DNA of 64,000 nt, from the NCBI RefSeq assembly GCF_024139115.2, contig NC_085141.1, forward strand, positions 408,295,612 through 408,359,611. The letters run 5' to 3'. This document shows positions 54,357 to 64,000 of this stretch, one piece after another. A model generated the notes under the pieces. That model did no database searches, had not been told where the DNA came from, and saw only the letters and a list, made by a program, of their open reading frames with translations. How positions within the stretch are numbered: position 1 is the stretch's first letter; every line of letters starts with the position of its first letter. A program made the position numbers and the translations under genes. The DNA is from Armigeres subalbatus (lineage: Eukaryota > Arthropoda > Insecta > Diptera > Culicidae).

Positions 54357-55030
54357 CATTTGTGGCATTGTGGTAGCCATTTTTGGACTCTGTAGTAATT
54401 TACCTTGAGCTCTAAAATACCGGCAACTGGTAACATATGTAATTTGAAAGACAACAGATAGTCTTTGTCTGTCACTGAATAATGGGAAATTCAAATTAAC
54501 ATTCAAAAGAATAACATCAATATCAATAATGAGCATTTTGCTTTCTTCATAACTTTTTTTTTTTTTCTTGTGAAGGTTTACTGGCGGGACTCTGAATGAG
54601 TAGAAACCTCTGCACCAGGCCTTTGATGATACCGTAGCATAATATCTTTCGAAGCAGTTTGCCAGCCGTACACGGAACATGTCGTCCAAGAAGACGCTGT
54701 TGCAACTGAATCAGAGGGAATTACGTTCATTTTCTTGTCAGAGTCAAACTATTTTGTCAGTTTTTATGCTATTTAGACGTTTATTGTCATTGTACGCGCT
54801 CGAAATCGACTGAAGCAGTTTTTCGACTCACATGGAACATGTTGCCCAATGCTTCATCGAAGAAACTGAGTCGGAAGTTTTTTTCAAGTATAAAAAGTGT
54901 TCAATCCCTGATTTACAAAAATGACAAGTTAATAACTTTTGAAGCAGTTTTCCAGCCGTACAAGGATCATGTCGTCCATTAAGACACTGTTGAACTGGCT
55001 CAAAAGACATTACATTTACAACTCTAATAG
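54357..55030. repeat. Diverged direct repeats around GAAGCAGTTTKCCAGCCG
   Basis: A ~90-bp block (GAAGCAGTTTGCCAGCCGTA, CATGTCGTCCAAGAAGAC, CTGTTG) at 54650-54730 recurs at 54940-55015, with a weaker third copy at 54812-54880. They are degenerate direct repeats. No coding content. Confidence 0.5.
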
Positions 55031-56517
55031 ATACTCTCTCCCATTATCTCATTCCTAATCATATAGATTTTTTTTAAATCTTTCGTTTATTTTGGAGGCT
55101 CAATTGCCGAATCATATAGATTGATCTGTACGATGTCATTCTTGTCTTTATGGTCAGAAGGTATGAAGTATGCGTTCCTTGAATTACTTTGTTTGCCTAA
55201 GTTATTGGTTCATCCTGTGTCAATACTATCAAACACAATGTAAGTTATGTCTTGTAAAAAGTGGAAACTGTTCGTGCATTTAGTCTTTTTTATTGTTATT
55301 CCTTTGTCAAGGTATTACTATTATTATGTTCGTTTGATCGTTTCGTTCGCTTGATCGTTTCCAAACTAACTGTCATTATCTTTCATGTACTAATGATCAG
55401 TTATGAGTCAGCTATAGGATTCACTTTTCGGTGGCAAAGTAAAGCTGCATCACGCCTATTCCCTACTATTAGTAAAAATTATCGTGAATGAAGCCGTCAT
55501 AAGATTGTTCATATACCATCATTAAAATGTGTGGTATTTTTTATTATTGCTCTTCGAAGTGAGGCATAACAAAATAAAACTGGCACCACGTTCCTAGTTT
55601 TGAAAAACTTCTACTCAGTGAATCCAGCAGTTGATTCCCTACGAATGTCTTGAATACTTTGTTTTTCAATAAATGCCTAGCTAGCTAAATAAGCTTGGCT
55701 ACGACTCATCGCCACAAGGAACGCATCAGAAAAGTATTGCCGAAAAGAAGAGAACTCACATCATTATCACTGATGAAAAAGGCCTCTGCCTGACTGCACT
55801 ACCATTCAAGGCTCCAAGAGACGTTGTCCGTTGGATTACATGCATATGCCGTAAATTAGTGCGTCAATGCCAGATATGTAACACGGCACCAAACAAAAAT
55901 AGTCAACATGTGATACCACCACGACAGGATATGTCTTTGGTTGCCATATCAGTGCTAATGGCGTAAGCCGACCCACCGCGGCAAGGTAACATATCCGAGG
56001 GAAGGATTTTTGCTATCTTCTTAACTTTGCTAACAAAAGTCAAATCGCTTCACATCAATAACTGTCTGTCAGCATTGGAAGTTTTCTTTTTTTCCCAATG
56101 AAATCAAAATGGAAATAAAATAGACACAATTTTAATGAATTTCCGATCTCCTGTCCCTTAATTTTTACACTTTAATTTCAGCTTCGTTTTAATGATTCGG
56201 TGGCAGACACTGATGCGAAACAATCCGTCTTTTTGATGCTTGCATCGTACCCAACTCCCACATATGCTTTTCATTCGTTCGTTCGTCAAACACCAATGAA
56301 TGAACAATAGGGTGAATGTTAGTGCCACGATTTTTAACTTTGAACTTGCTTCAAAAGTGTTCGAATACAATGCATTTAATGCAGCTAAATAACACGTCAG
56401 CGAACTGTATATACGTTTGTATCATACATTCATACTTCCAGATGAAATATTGATCAATCATGTTGAACCCTACTGTCTATCGCACACACAGCGCTCACAC
56501 ACGTTCTGAACCTGTAC
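55031..56517. other. otk intron before exon 1, nothing recognised
   Basis: Mostly unique AT-rich intron. A moderately GC-rich patch at 55720-55990 gives no reading frame with a recognisable domain and may be a decayed repeat. Confidence 0.45.
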
Positions 56518-56686
56518 CTGAACCACTCGATGTGCATTCCGTCGTCGTCTCTTCCGGAATTGATGATGCTGCTGCCATTTCCGCTGCCATGATTGGATGA
56601 GCTTCCCGTGTGACACTTCAGCACCACTGCACCGTTGCCCTTTTCCGATTCGTGCTTCACCAGTTGCACCACCGGAGCGGAAGTAC
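56518..56686 (-). CDS. otk: otk exon 1 of the visible set: first half of Ig domain 1
   Basis: It encodes residues 1-56 of the visible model. After TSAPVVQLVKHESEKGNG come the first Ig cysteine (VVLKCHTG, Cys24) and a Ser/Gly/Asn-rich loop (SSSNHGSGNGSS), then the core Trp in IEWFR. The acceptor CCTTTTGCAG leaves two bases to complete a codon begun in an upstream exon, phase 1, as is usual just after a signal peptide. The donor is at GTACAG, immediately after TTCAG; a second possible GT lies further on, but only this one joins exon 2 in phase. Confidence 0.85.
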
Positions 56687-58612
56687 CTGCAAAAGGACAT
56701 ACAGAGAACGAAAAAAATATATAGAAGGATGTTACAGCATCACCGTTTGGAGAAGATTAAATTTTTCAAACGAACTGAACCACCGTATTATTTGATTATA
56801 TCTCAACTCAATGGACCTGTGAAGAGCTTCAACGTAATTCAATCCGGGCAAGTTTTCTAAATAGCCAATTGGCACACTTATCACTCTCTTTCGAGAACGA
56901 GTTCAGATCCAAAGTCGTCGCTTTTTATTATCGCAATCATCGTTTATTCCCAGAACACACTCCGTCAAGTTTGGTGCGGCCCGTGTGAACGGACGAGAAG
57001 CTAAACTTCTAAACTAATAAAAACGTATTGACCATCAATAGAATCGAGTTTCATTTTATCTCATTACATGTTCGGTCAATATTTTTTCTCCCCAACTCCA
57101 GGACTTTGTTTCGTGGACCATCAACGATAAACTTACAACCGTGTGCGTATAAATCCGAACCGAGGAAGGATGGAGTGGGGATGGCTGGGGAGAGTTCTGA
57201 AACACTTAAATCTGTCCAATACCGCAACAGCTTCTTTGTCAGGTCATAACTTTTTACGACTTCGCGGAACTGGAATTCTTCAGAAACGCCGCGAATGGGT
57301 AGAGATTCTGAGCTGCAGAATAGAGGAAACATTTATATTCGCAGCCATGGCTGATTGCTTTAATCTGACTATATTTGAAACACAGTGAATGTTAATTTTC
57401 GTTCTTTTAATACTAATTAAGCAGAGTTTGAAATAGAGATCAGTAAACATTTGAAATGCTTGTAAAGATTATTCAGAAAATATTGATATTTTTCTCCGCC
57501 CTCCATCCAACCCGTTCTCAAACAAAAGCATTTCAAATTGCCGGTTTTGACACCCAGACCAACCTCTCCAGCCGAGGAGAAAAGTGGGCTTATTTATAAC
57601 AATCACTACGACTGCTCATCCAATATACCTTCCAACTTGCATCTTTCTTCGACCTGGCAGTTTGATTTCTTAAAGAACGAACGCCCAACACAACAAAAAA
57701 AAATCGTAAAACTGCGAAACAAAAGACCCGGTAAACTTTCCGAGGTGCTAAACTTGTGCTTATCCGTGCAATTATTATTGCCCTCCACTCCCGCCGACGA
57801 TTGAACCGGCCAAGCTGGCTCTGCCGGGGGGCACGACGACGATGGTCCCTTTTCTTTTAAGGGCCACGTGGGTTGAACGGAATTTATCATTCAGGAACGC
57901 CAACAAAATCGAAACGAAGCAAAAACCGTGCGGCTGGTGCGGGTAACTTTGCTAGCCAAAAGACGAACTCGTCGTTGAACAACGGCTAATGAATACCGAC
58001 GAGCGAGCGCGAGCGTCGGTTCTCATCCTTTCAGTATTTCGCGTGTGTAATTAACCCATTTTCAGCAATCACGAAACAAGTTTTTCCGTTCCCGTAGCTC
58101 GGTGTGCCTTCTTCCTGATAACCAGCGGAACATGGAAGTTCATTTCGATTCTGAACCACGCGCCCACGATGATGCCCCGTGTATAGCTTGGAGGATCGGG
58201 ATTTAGCTAGTAGTTGATGATAATTTCAGTTCAGTCGCTCGTTAGCCATGTAGCACGGAATTGAGCGCTAAGTGAAATCGGAAATGGAGCCCCTAACGAA
58301 CTGTTTCGCTCAGCGCGCTAGCTGCAGGAGACCTAATCCCCTCTTTTAGGAATCTTGGTTGATTGTTAACGAGGAACTCACAGGTGCGAGCCAGAAGTTT
58401 TGTTTTGATTGCTTCGAAATTTTCAATCCGCATAATGAGAAAACGACAATAGGTAGGTACATGTCGATACATATATGTATTTATTCATTCAAAATTAAAC
58501 TAGAATATGTAGGGGAACTGCTCCTGGAGTTCATCTCATGGCTCCGATCCCATAAAAAACAAAGCAATGGAAAGGTATTTGTTTTATTTCTTATTTTGGT
58601 GATGTTTTTCAG
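56687..58612. other. Upstream otk intron or 5' region, nothing assigned
   Basis: Mixed composition, with a more GC-rich patch at 57780-58330. No signal-peptide exon in phase 1 was found on the minus strand, so the first coding exon is probably outside the window. TCAGTTCAGTC at 58229 resembles an arthropod initiator on the plus strand, but there is no supporting gene. Confidence 0.4.
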
Positions 58613-59120
58613 CATGTTGACAAAATAAGCGACGAAATTGGTGCCGTACTTCTTTGTTTCGCGATGTGATGAATATATGTTCAGTGAGAACATTTCCCCT
58701 TTATGTGGGTAGTCTTTTATGCCCTTTCATAAAGTCGCTGACTTCTATTCGGCTCTCTTTTGAATATTTATTTTGCAATTATTCTTTTCAACATTTGTGC
58801 TTAGTGACCAGCCCAGAGCAGCCTGTTGTATATTAAACTCACTTGTTTTTTCGTTGCTCACTAGATTTAGCTTGTGTTTCATGCATCTTTAGTACAAAGC
58901 TGGCAAACTACATGAACCTGTCATGTTTCCTTGTGGAAAAATATTGCTTGCCATTATTCTACAAGAAAAAAGGACATTTTGCTCATACTAGAGCCGCTGT
59001 CGAATTTTGTTTGGTAATGAGTGGGGTTTGAGTAAAATACCTCAGCGTTTCAATTGGCGAGCAGCAAGCCATGACTCTACGGACTCTACCTCTTCTTGAC
59101 AGATCTCCACGGAGAGCCGC
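58613..59120 (+). repeat. Paired repeat blocks A and B, first set
   Basis: Block A (58613-58690: TTTCGCGATGTGATGAATAT, ATGTTCAGTGAGA) recurs at 61679-61760. Block B (59024-59120: GAGTAAAATACCTCAGCG, CTTCTTGACAGATCTCCA) recurs at 60803-60908. All are on the same strand, but in the order A-B here and B-A there. Confidence 0.55.
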
Positions 59121-60029
59121 TGTCATATAATTTCGTTCCGGCCTTTTTAGGGCCACACATTTTGACGATCCTGCCAGTCTTTTTTTTTTGGAACCTGTCG
59201 CTGATTTCATAAGGTGAGTTAAATTCAAATGGTTAAATTGTGGAGAATGGTTTGAGGTTGGCAAAATCACAACACGCGTCTGGAAAACCGTCAAAAAATG
59301 TGGTTTGGAGAATCATAAGGCGTATGTGAAAGACGGCCGAAACATGTTTTGCAGTTTGATAAACTGCAAGGTGCGTATGGGAGACTAAAGGCAAATGGTT
59401 GACGATCTAGAAAATCTCAAAGACCTGCGAGCATTGAGTTGGGTTAAAATGAATTAGGAATTATGTAGCCACTTGGCTGTGTTAGTGTGCATGAGACTAC
59501 CAGGTTAGCGGTGATATAACGAAAATCTCATAGGGAGAAATATTTCAAATTGCAAAAATGATTGGAAAGCCAAACATAAAGTTATTTTGGAATACACTGA
59601 CTTAGTAGCCATAGCGCGATTATCTGTTGGATCAGATATCTTGGAATTTTCAAAATAATAATGCTACTGGAGTTCAGAAAACTATTCAGAAGTTCGAATC
59701 TATTATGCGTAGCTTAACCAGTTTGTTTTGGAGCTATTGGCACTCGACAATTTGCGAAATTTAAGAAAAAAGTTATTTTCTAGGCGTTTGTTCAGAAAGT
59801 CAACATGTGATGAAACTCAGGTAGATGGTAGATGCGTAACTAAAAGATGGATAAAATGTACGGAATCAGATATACAGAATATGGCTGCAACCTATAATGT
59901 TTCAATATCATAACACTGAAAACCAGTTTAGTTTAACATTTAAATGATTGGCGTCGCTTGTGCACATGAAGCTTACTAGTTGTTCGATATATCTCGATCT
60001 ATAAGAACTATAAAATTATTGACTTCTAT
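59121..60029. other. Intergenic or intronic stretch, nothing recognised
   Basis: AT-rich; the minus-strand frame 58983-59294 overlaps repeat block B and has no domain. Confidence 0.4.
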
Positions 60030-60043
60030 ATTATTGCTTTGGG

Positions 60044-60615
60044 GCCTCCTTAGCCGTGCGGTAAGACGCGCGGCTACAAAGCAAGACCATGCTGAGGGTG
60101 GCTGGGTTCTATCACCGACGTTCCGACGAGTCACTGGCGCTCTCTGGTGGTCTCAAACTTTTTAACGGTCATGTCATTTGCTTTTCCGGGCGATCGCTCC
60201 TGACAAATGAGCTAAGACACAACTCCGTTGCAATGTTTATACACGTAGGTTGGTGGCTGAGCTATGAAAACTTTGCGAGCCATTATGCGGATGGCGGTAG
60301 TGTTCGATGATTTTTCATCATGGCGTCGTGGGCAGCAAATTTGAATTATTTACCATGGACTATGGAGTGAAACGTCGGTTCGTCGGTGGTTCTATTCCCG
60401 GTGCCGGTCTAGGCAATTTTTGGATTGAAAATTTTCTCGACTTCTCTGGGCATAAAAGTAGCATCGTGTGAGCCTCATAATATACGAATACAAAAATAGT
60501 AACTTGGCTTAGAAACCTCGCAGTTAATAACTGTGGAAGTGCTTAAATGAACACTAAGCTGCAAGGCGGCAATGTCCCATTTAGGGGATGTAATGCCAAT
60601 AAGAAGAAGAAGAAG
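60044..60615 (+). mobile_element. tRNA-derived SINE (Feilai-type) with 14-bp TSD
   Basis: Starts GCCTCCTTAGCCGTGCGGTA (box A-like), has a B box-like GGCTGGGTTCTATC at about 60101, a ~480-base body, and ends GGATGTAATGCCAATAAGAAG with an (AAG)n tail. The exact 14-bp duplication ATTATTGCTTTGGG flanks it (60030-60043, 60616-60629). A tail ending in ATGTAATGCCAA-(GAA)n is what I associate with Feilai SINEs of Aedes (from memory, unverified). Confidence 0.82.
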
Positions 60616-60802
60616 ATTATTGCTTTGGGATTAACACCTTGACGTTGAGAGAGTTTATTTTGGTGTTTTGTTTTCGAAGGTATAAATCGGTTTCTCAAAT
60701 GCAACAAATGTTCACCATCGTCTCGTTTTAGTAACCCAGGTTCAAATAACCCTGTGCTAGAAGATTTTTTTTTGCGTTTTTGATGAGAAAAGAAGGAGAA
60801 TG

Positions 60803-61775
60803 TGGGGTTTGAGTAAAATACCTCAGTGTGTGTTCATAGATTCATACCTCAGCGTGTCAATCGGCGACAACAAGCCATGACTCTGCTTCTTCTTGACAGA
60901 TCTCCATGGCGATGATCTTTCCGAAACTTTTCACGAACACAAAAGCACGGTTCGTGGTTATAAGAAATCAGAACAAATTAGATTTTCTCGAGAGTTCACT
61001 TCGGTTCACAAATGTAAACATTGGACGAATGCTTTGGGGAGTCCAGCACCAGATTCAGGAGCCGTTGCCAGACCTCGGATCTATTCCCAAATTTGAAAAT
61101 AATATAGCAATATACTAACCGCTAATGTTTTGCTATTATTAATGAACTGTGAACTTGAACGAATTGTCAAATACCCTTCAATGAATAAAAACGAACAGTG
61201 ACATATCCGCGAAGCGTTCATAGCACTTGACTTGACCATGCCTTTAAAGATACATAAAATTACCAAATCTCTCACATCAAGTACTTTGGGTAAAAAATCG
61301 GCATTGTATACCATTCTTTGGCAACACGCTTTCATCAACCGACACTGAAAACAACATCGAACAAAAAAAAAATAAAAAAATAAAAATCAGGAGGTCCGGT
61401 CGACTGGTAGCGGAGAAACTGTCGGAATATTAGCCTCGACAGCGGCAACCTTCCCCTCCATAAGTAGGCTAAGCAGGGAATGTGGACTGCATTTTCGCCC
61501 TTCGACTGAAGGGCCTCCGAGTCCGTACGATAGCGACTGATGGAGAAACTTATTTAACTCTTATAATAGCCCTGAAAAGGCTGTTTGTTTCGGCTTTGTC
61601 CAAATAATAAGAGAAGATCGAGTCTTCAAACATCGATGTATCGCGCGCAAGCTTGGCATTGGTCATGTCATGAGCACGCATGTTGACAAAAAGAAGCAAC
61701 AAAATTTGTGCTGTATTTCTTTGTTTCGCGATGAGATGAATATATGTTCAGTGAGATGGAGATCGGAACAGTTTC
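60803..61775 (+). repeat. Paired repeat blocks B and A, second set
   Basis: Block B at 60803-60908 and block A at 61679-61760 match those at 59024 and 58613. Block B here has an extra ~25 bases (GTGTGTTCATAGATTCATACC) that look like an internal duplication. Between the blocks, 60910-61678 is unassigned apart from an A-rich run at 61350-61390. Confidence 0.5.
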
Positions 61776-61791
61776 CTTATATCAAGAATAC

Positions 61792-62454
61792 TTAAAAAAT
61801 TGCAACAAAACTGTCGCCCGGCGGCTTCCCGGCCTTCGGCAACAACACCAGTTTTTGTCTTTTCCATCTTTCGGGGAATCTACACTCATCTAGGCATCTT
61901 TGCATAGCTAGCCTGAACATGTTCGGGTTCGCTATGATTGCTGCCTTGAGAGCGCTGTTTGGAACTCCATCAGGCCCTGGAGCTTTGTTCGTTACCAGGG
62001 ATTTGGCCACCGCGAGTAACTCTTCGTTCGTCACCGGAGCCACCATTTCGGCCGCACCCATATTGCCTTGTGGTGCAGGAGGCCAGGGACTTGTGGCTCG
62101 AGACGGGAATAGTACCTCGATAATCCTCGCCAACCTATCCGGGGACCGTTCAGAGGGTGAAGAGCTCCCTTTGGTCTTGGCAATCACTATCCTGTAGGCG
62201 CCACCCCACGGATTCGCGTTGGTTCCATCGCATAGGTTGTCGAAACACGCTCTCTTACTGCTCTTAATGGCCTTGTTAAAGGCCAGTTTCGCAGCTCGAA
62301 ACACTTCACGGCGGTCTGCTCTTTCATCCTCGGTGCGGGCACGTTGCATCCTTTGTCTAGCCTTGAGGCAGGTTGATCGAAGGGCCGCAATCTCTTCACT
62401 CCACCAGTATATCGGCGTCTGTCGGCAGGGTTTTCCTCGGCATGGTGGCGTCAC
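61792..62454 (-). pseudogene. Linker and RT N-terminal fragment of the R1-like LINE
   Basis: Begins YWWSEEIAALRSTCLKARQR, the R1-type linker, and passes to NKAPGPDGVPNSALKAA (RT fingers motif) and RWKRQKLVLLPK, then ends. Plus-strand frames here are shadows. Confidence 0.82.
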
Positions 62455-63115
62455 ACGCGCGTGATAGGACAGCTACCAACGCATCCCCGCTTAGACCTTC
62501 AGTGTTGGCTTCCAGTCCCAGGGCCGCGGTGAAAACTTCGCTGTCGAAGTGATTGGTTCTCCACCCCCGGACCTGACAGGGATCCCCGGACCTCGGATGT
62601 TGCACGCCATAGTTGATCTTAAAGCGAATTGCTAGATGATCACTATGGGTGTAACCCTCGTCCACCCTCCAGTCCAAGTCTGGTGCCAGACCAGGACTGA
62701 CAAACGTTACGTCAATCCATGACTCGACCCCGTTCCTTCTGAACGTGCTAGCGGAACCATCATTGACTAGCACTGTAACGCTTGACCCCTTCGATTGGTG
62801 CAGCGGCTGCCCCACTCCACTGCCCAAGCGTTAAAATCTCCTGCTATGACGACCGGCTTACGACCCACTAGATCAGACGATAGCCTATCGATCATCTGGT
62901 TGAACTGTTCTAATGGCCACCTTGGTGGGGCATAGCAGCTACAATAGAACACACCATTGATCTTGGCTATCGCGACACCCTCAGCAGAGGAGTGTACCAC
63001 TTCTTGGATCAGGTACCGTCCGTCGTGCAAATAGCCGTTATCCTAGACCCGTTCGCCACCCAATTGCCGTTATCGACAGGGACGTTGTACGGGTCGGACA
63101 GCAGGGCGACATTTT
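61795..63115 (-). mobile_element. R1-clade-like LINE fragment, truncated at both ends
   Basis: Minus-strand pieces in order: endonuclease (63030-62767 and 62827-62396) and the region leading into the reverse transcriptase (62454-61792). The element stops inside the RT fingers after LLPKAGKPP and has neither palm nor 3' UTR, which is unusual because LINEs are normally truncated at the 5' end. A later deletion or recombination is likely. Confidence 0.8.
62396..63030 (-). pseudogene. Endonuclease fragment of the R1-like LINE
   Basis: Contains CYAPPRWPLEQFN, the VIAGDFNAWAVEWGS block (nuclease Asp/Asn), ESWIDVTFVSP and the EGYTHSDHLAI motif (SDH). These spellings, especially GDFNAW--WGS, are typical of R1/LOA-type nucleases. 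A frame break lies near 62790. Confidence 0.82.
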
Positions 63116-64000
63116 TTTCCAAATTGGTCACTAAAATTGTAATAATAATGTTTGGGGTATTATCGCCGATTTTTAATCCCAAGTCCTACGTCCACTTACC
63201 GGTTATGTCACAGACATTACGTACTGTTCGTTTGTTTTTAGGGATATTAACCCTCAAGGCCATTCATCTCTAATGACTCGCGCACGGCAGGAACTGCTCG
63301 TTTTAAACACAAAGAAAGTCTTGCGGTGGACCCAAAGGCCTTGCATCATTTGGATGTCAGTGTTAAGAATACACGAACTGGATTAGTTACATCTGAAATG
63401 TTTACTGGCTTTGGCAAGAATTGAAAATTTTAAATAGCTTATCGTTAAAAATTTTAAGTTTCGATGAAATTGGCAAATTACTGGAGAGTGTCCGAGTTGA
63501 TTGATATATAAATCTTCAAATTTTATTGAAAGATAAAGGCGCTATTAACGATTGAAATCTTCCCTTTCAGCGATACGATCTCGCTTTCGATTTTCAAAAA
63601 TTAAAATGACACTCAGTACAGTAAAAAAGACGTAATGGTTTCGTCAAAACTTTAAAAACGGTCAAATCGATTTAGTGTTTACGGGTGGTATGTAAGTGTC
63701 ACGTAATTTTTAGGAAGGGCCTTGTCTCATATAATTACATACATATGAAGGGGAGGGTGTCGAAAATCAGAATTCTGTTAGCAAAGCCTATTAGGTTGCC
63801 ATAAGCTTGCTGCCTTGAGACATGCCCCTTTTTCGTCGTCTATCGTTATCAACTTGGAGCGAATTCTGAAGCCCCTGTTTCTATCATCGTGTTAGGGCCA
63901 ATCAACGTTTTTGTATTCAAATATTGAGGGATCGATTTCTAGAAATAAGTCATTTTCAGAGCTTTTTTAGTGGAATGCTTAGTTAGAAGTACTCCACTCA
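63116..64000. other. Right end of window, nothing recognised
   Basis: AT-rich. The last bases (63965-64000) contain TTTTTAGTGGAATGCT, the start motif of the foldback family seen at 25197 and 25638, so another copy may begin here and run out of the window. Confidence 0.4.

Larger units (their letters stand above)
5940..56686 (-). other. otk: otk (off-track / PTK7-family) gene span, nine visible exons
   Basis: Receptor-like pseudokinase of the plasma membrane; in animals PTK7/Otk acts as a Wnt and planar-polarity co-receptor (family knowledge). The model joins exons 56686-56518, 29344-29109, 19003-18611, 18541-18398, 18339-17782, 7654-6858, 6796-6624, 6503-6167 and 6098-5940. All junctions are GT-AG and all eight phases agree, giving 987 codons plus stop. 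Residues below are counted from the first complete visible codon. Ig1 is about 1-110, Ig2 about 165-310, Ig3 and Ig4 314-499, transmembrane about 520-541, basic and Ser-rich juxtamembrane to ~630, pseudokinase ~635-960. The signal peptide is missing, so a first exon lies upstream of 56686. Introns are 27.2, 10.1 and 10.1 kb or tiny (58-120 bases); the large ones are full of transposons. Confidence 0.92.

Noticed and set aside
58225..58385. Plus-strand initiator-like TCAGTTCAGTC followed by a CACAG/GTGCGAG donor
   Set aside because: Single short matches without a downstream gene on that strand.
58380..58440. Possible minus-strand first exon (ATG with a GTGAGT donor in phase 1)
   Set aside because: The phase would fit otk exon 1, but the ~17-residue peptide is polar and not a signal peptide; no supporting promoter was seen.

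Overview
The window looks like a piece of a mosquito genome, most like Aedes (an inference from AT-rich introns, dense nested transposons, mosquito-type RTE, LOA, R1 and BEL elements, and tRNA-derived SINEs; no alignment was run). No prokaryotic, viral-particle or CRISPR features are visible.

Host genes: one gene dominates, read on the minus strand from about 56.7 kb down to 5.94 kb. It encodes the receptor pseudokinase off-track (PTK7 family). Nine exons join with matching splice phases at all eight junctions and give 987 codons plus a stop: four Ig domains, a transmembrane segment and a degenerate tyrosine kinase domain (HKD for HRD, MPG for DFG). The signal-peptide exon lies upstream of 56.7 kb and was not found. 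A last exon of another, unrecognised gene ends on the plus strand at 3218, convergent with otk.

Layout: 1-3.0 kb, repeats including a tRNA-containing foldback element; 3.05-3.2 kb, the plus-strand terminal exon; 5.94-7.65 kb, otk kinase, juxtamembrane and transmembrane exons; 7.7-17.8 kb, a 10-kb intron made of an ATTGGATTT-type low-complexity array cut by a LOA-like LINE, an RTE LINE and small palindromic elements; 17.8-19.0 kb, three Ig exons; 19.0-29.1 kb, a second 10-kb intron with more of the array, a decayed RTE and a 2.8-kb hAT-like element inserted in a foldback element; 29.1-29.3 kb, an Ig exon; 29.3-56.5 kb, a 27-kb intron holding tandem repeats, several MITEs, a BEL/Pao LTR retrotransposon interrupted twice, a SINE interrupted by a MITE, and an RTE LINE interrupted by a decayed hAT transposon; 56.5-56.7 kb, the most upstream visible Ig exon; 56.7-64 kb, upstream intron or flank with a SINE and a truncated R1-like LINE.

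Many insertions are dated relative to each other by exact target-site duplications (TSDs), so the window is a readable stratigraphy of transposon activity within introns of a conserved gene. I found no convincing new multi-gene system. The best candidates for undescribed biology are small: a 78-bp palindromic micro-element present three times, a foldback element carrying a tRNA-like unit with a LINE-style TSD, a SINE with a 29-bp duplication, and MITEs with 6-bp duplications.
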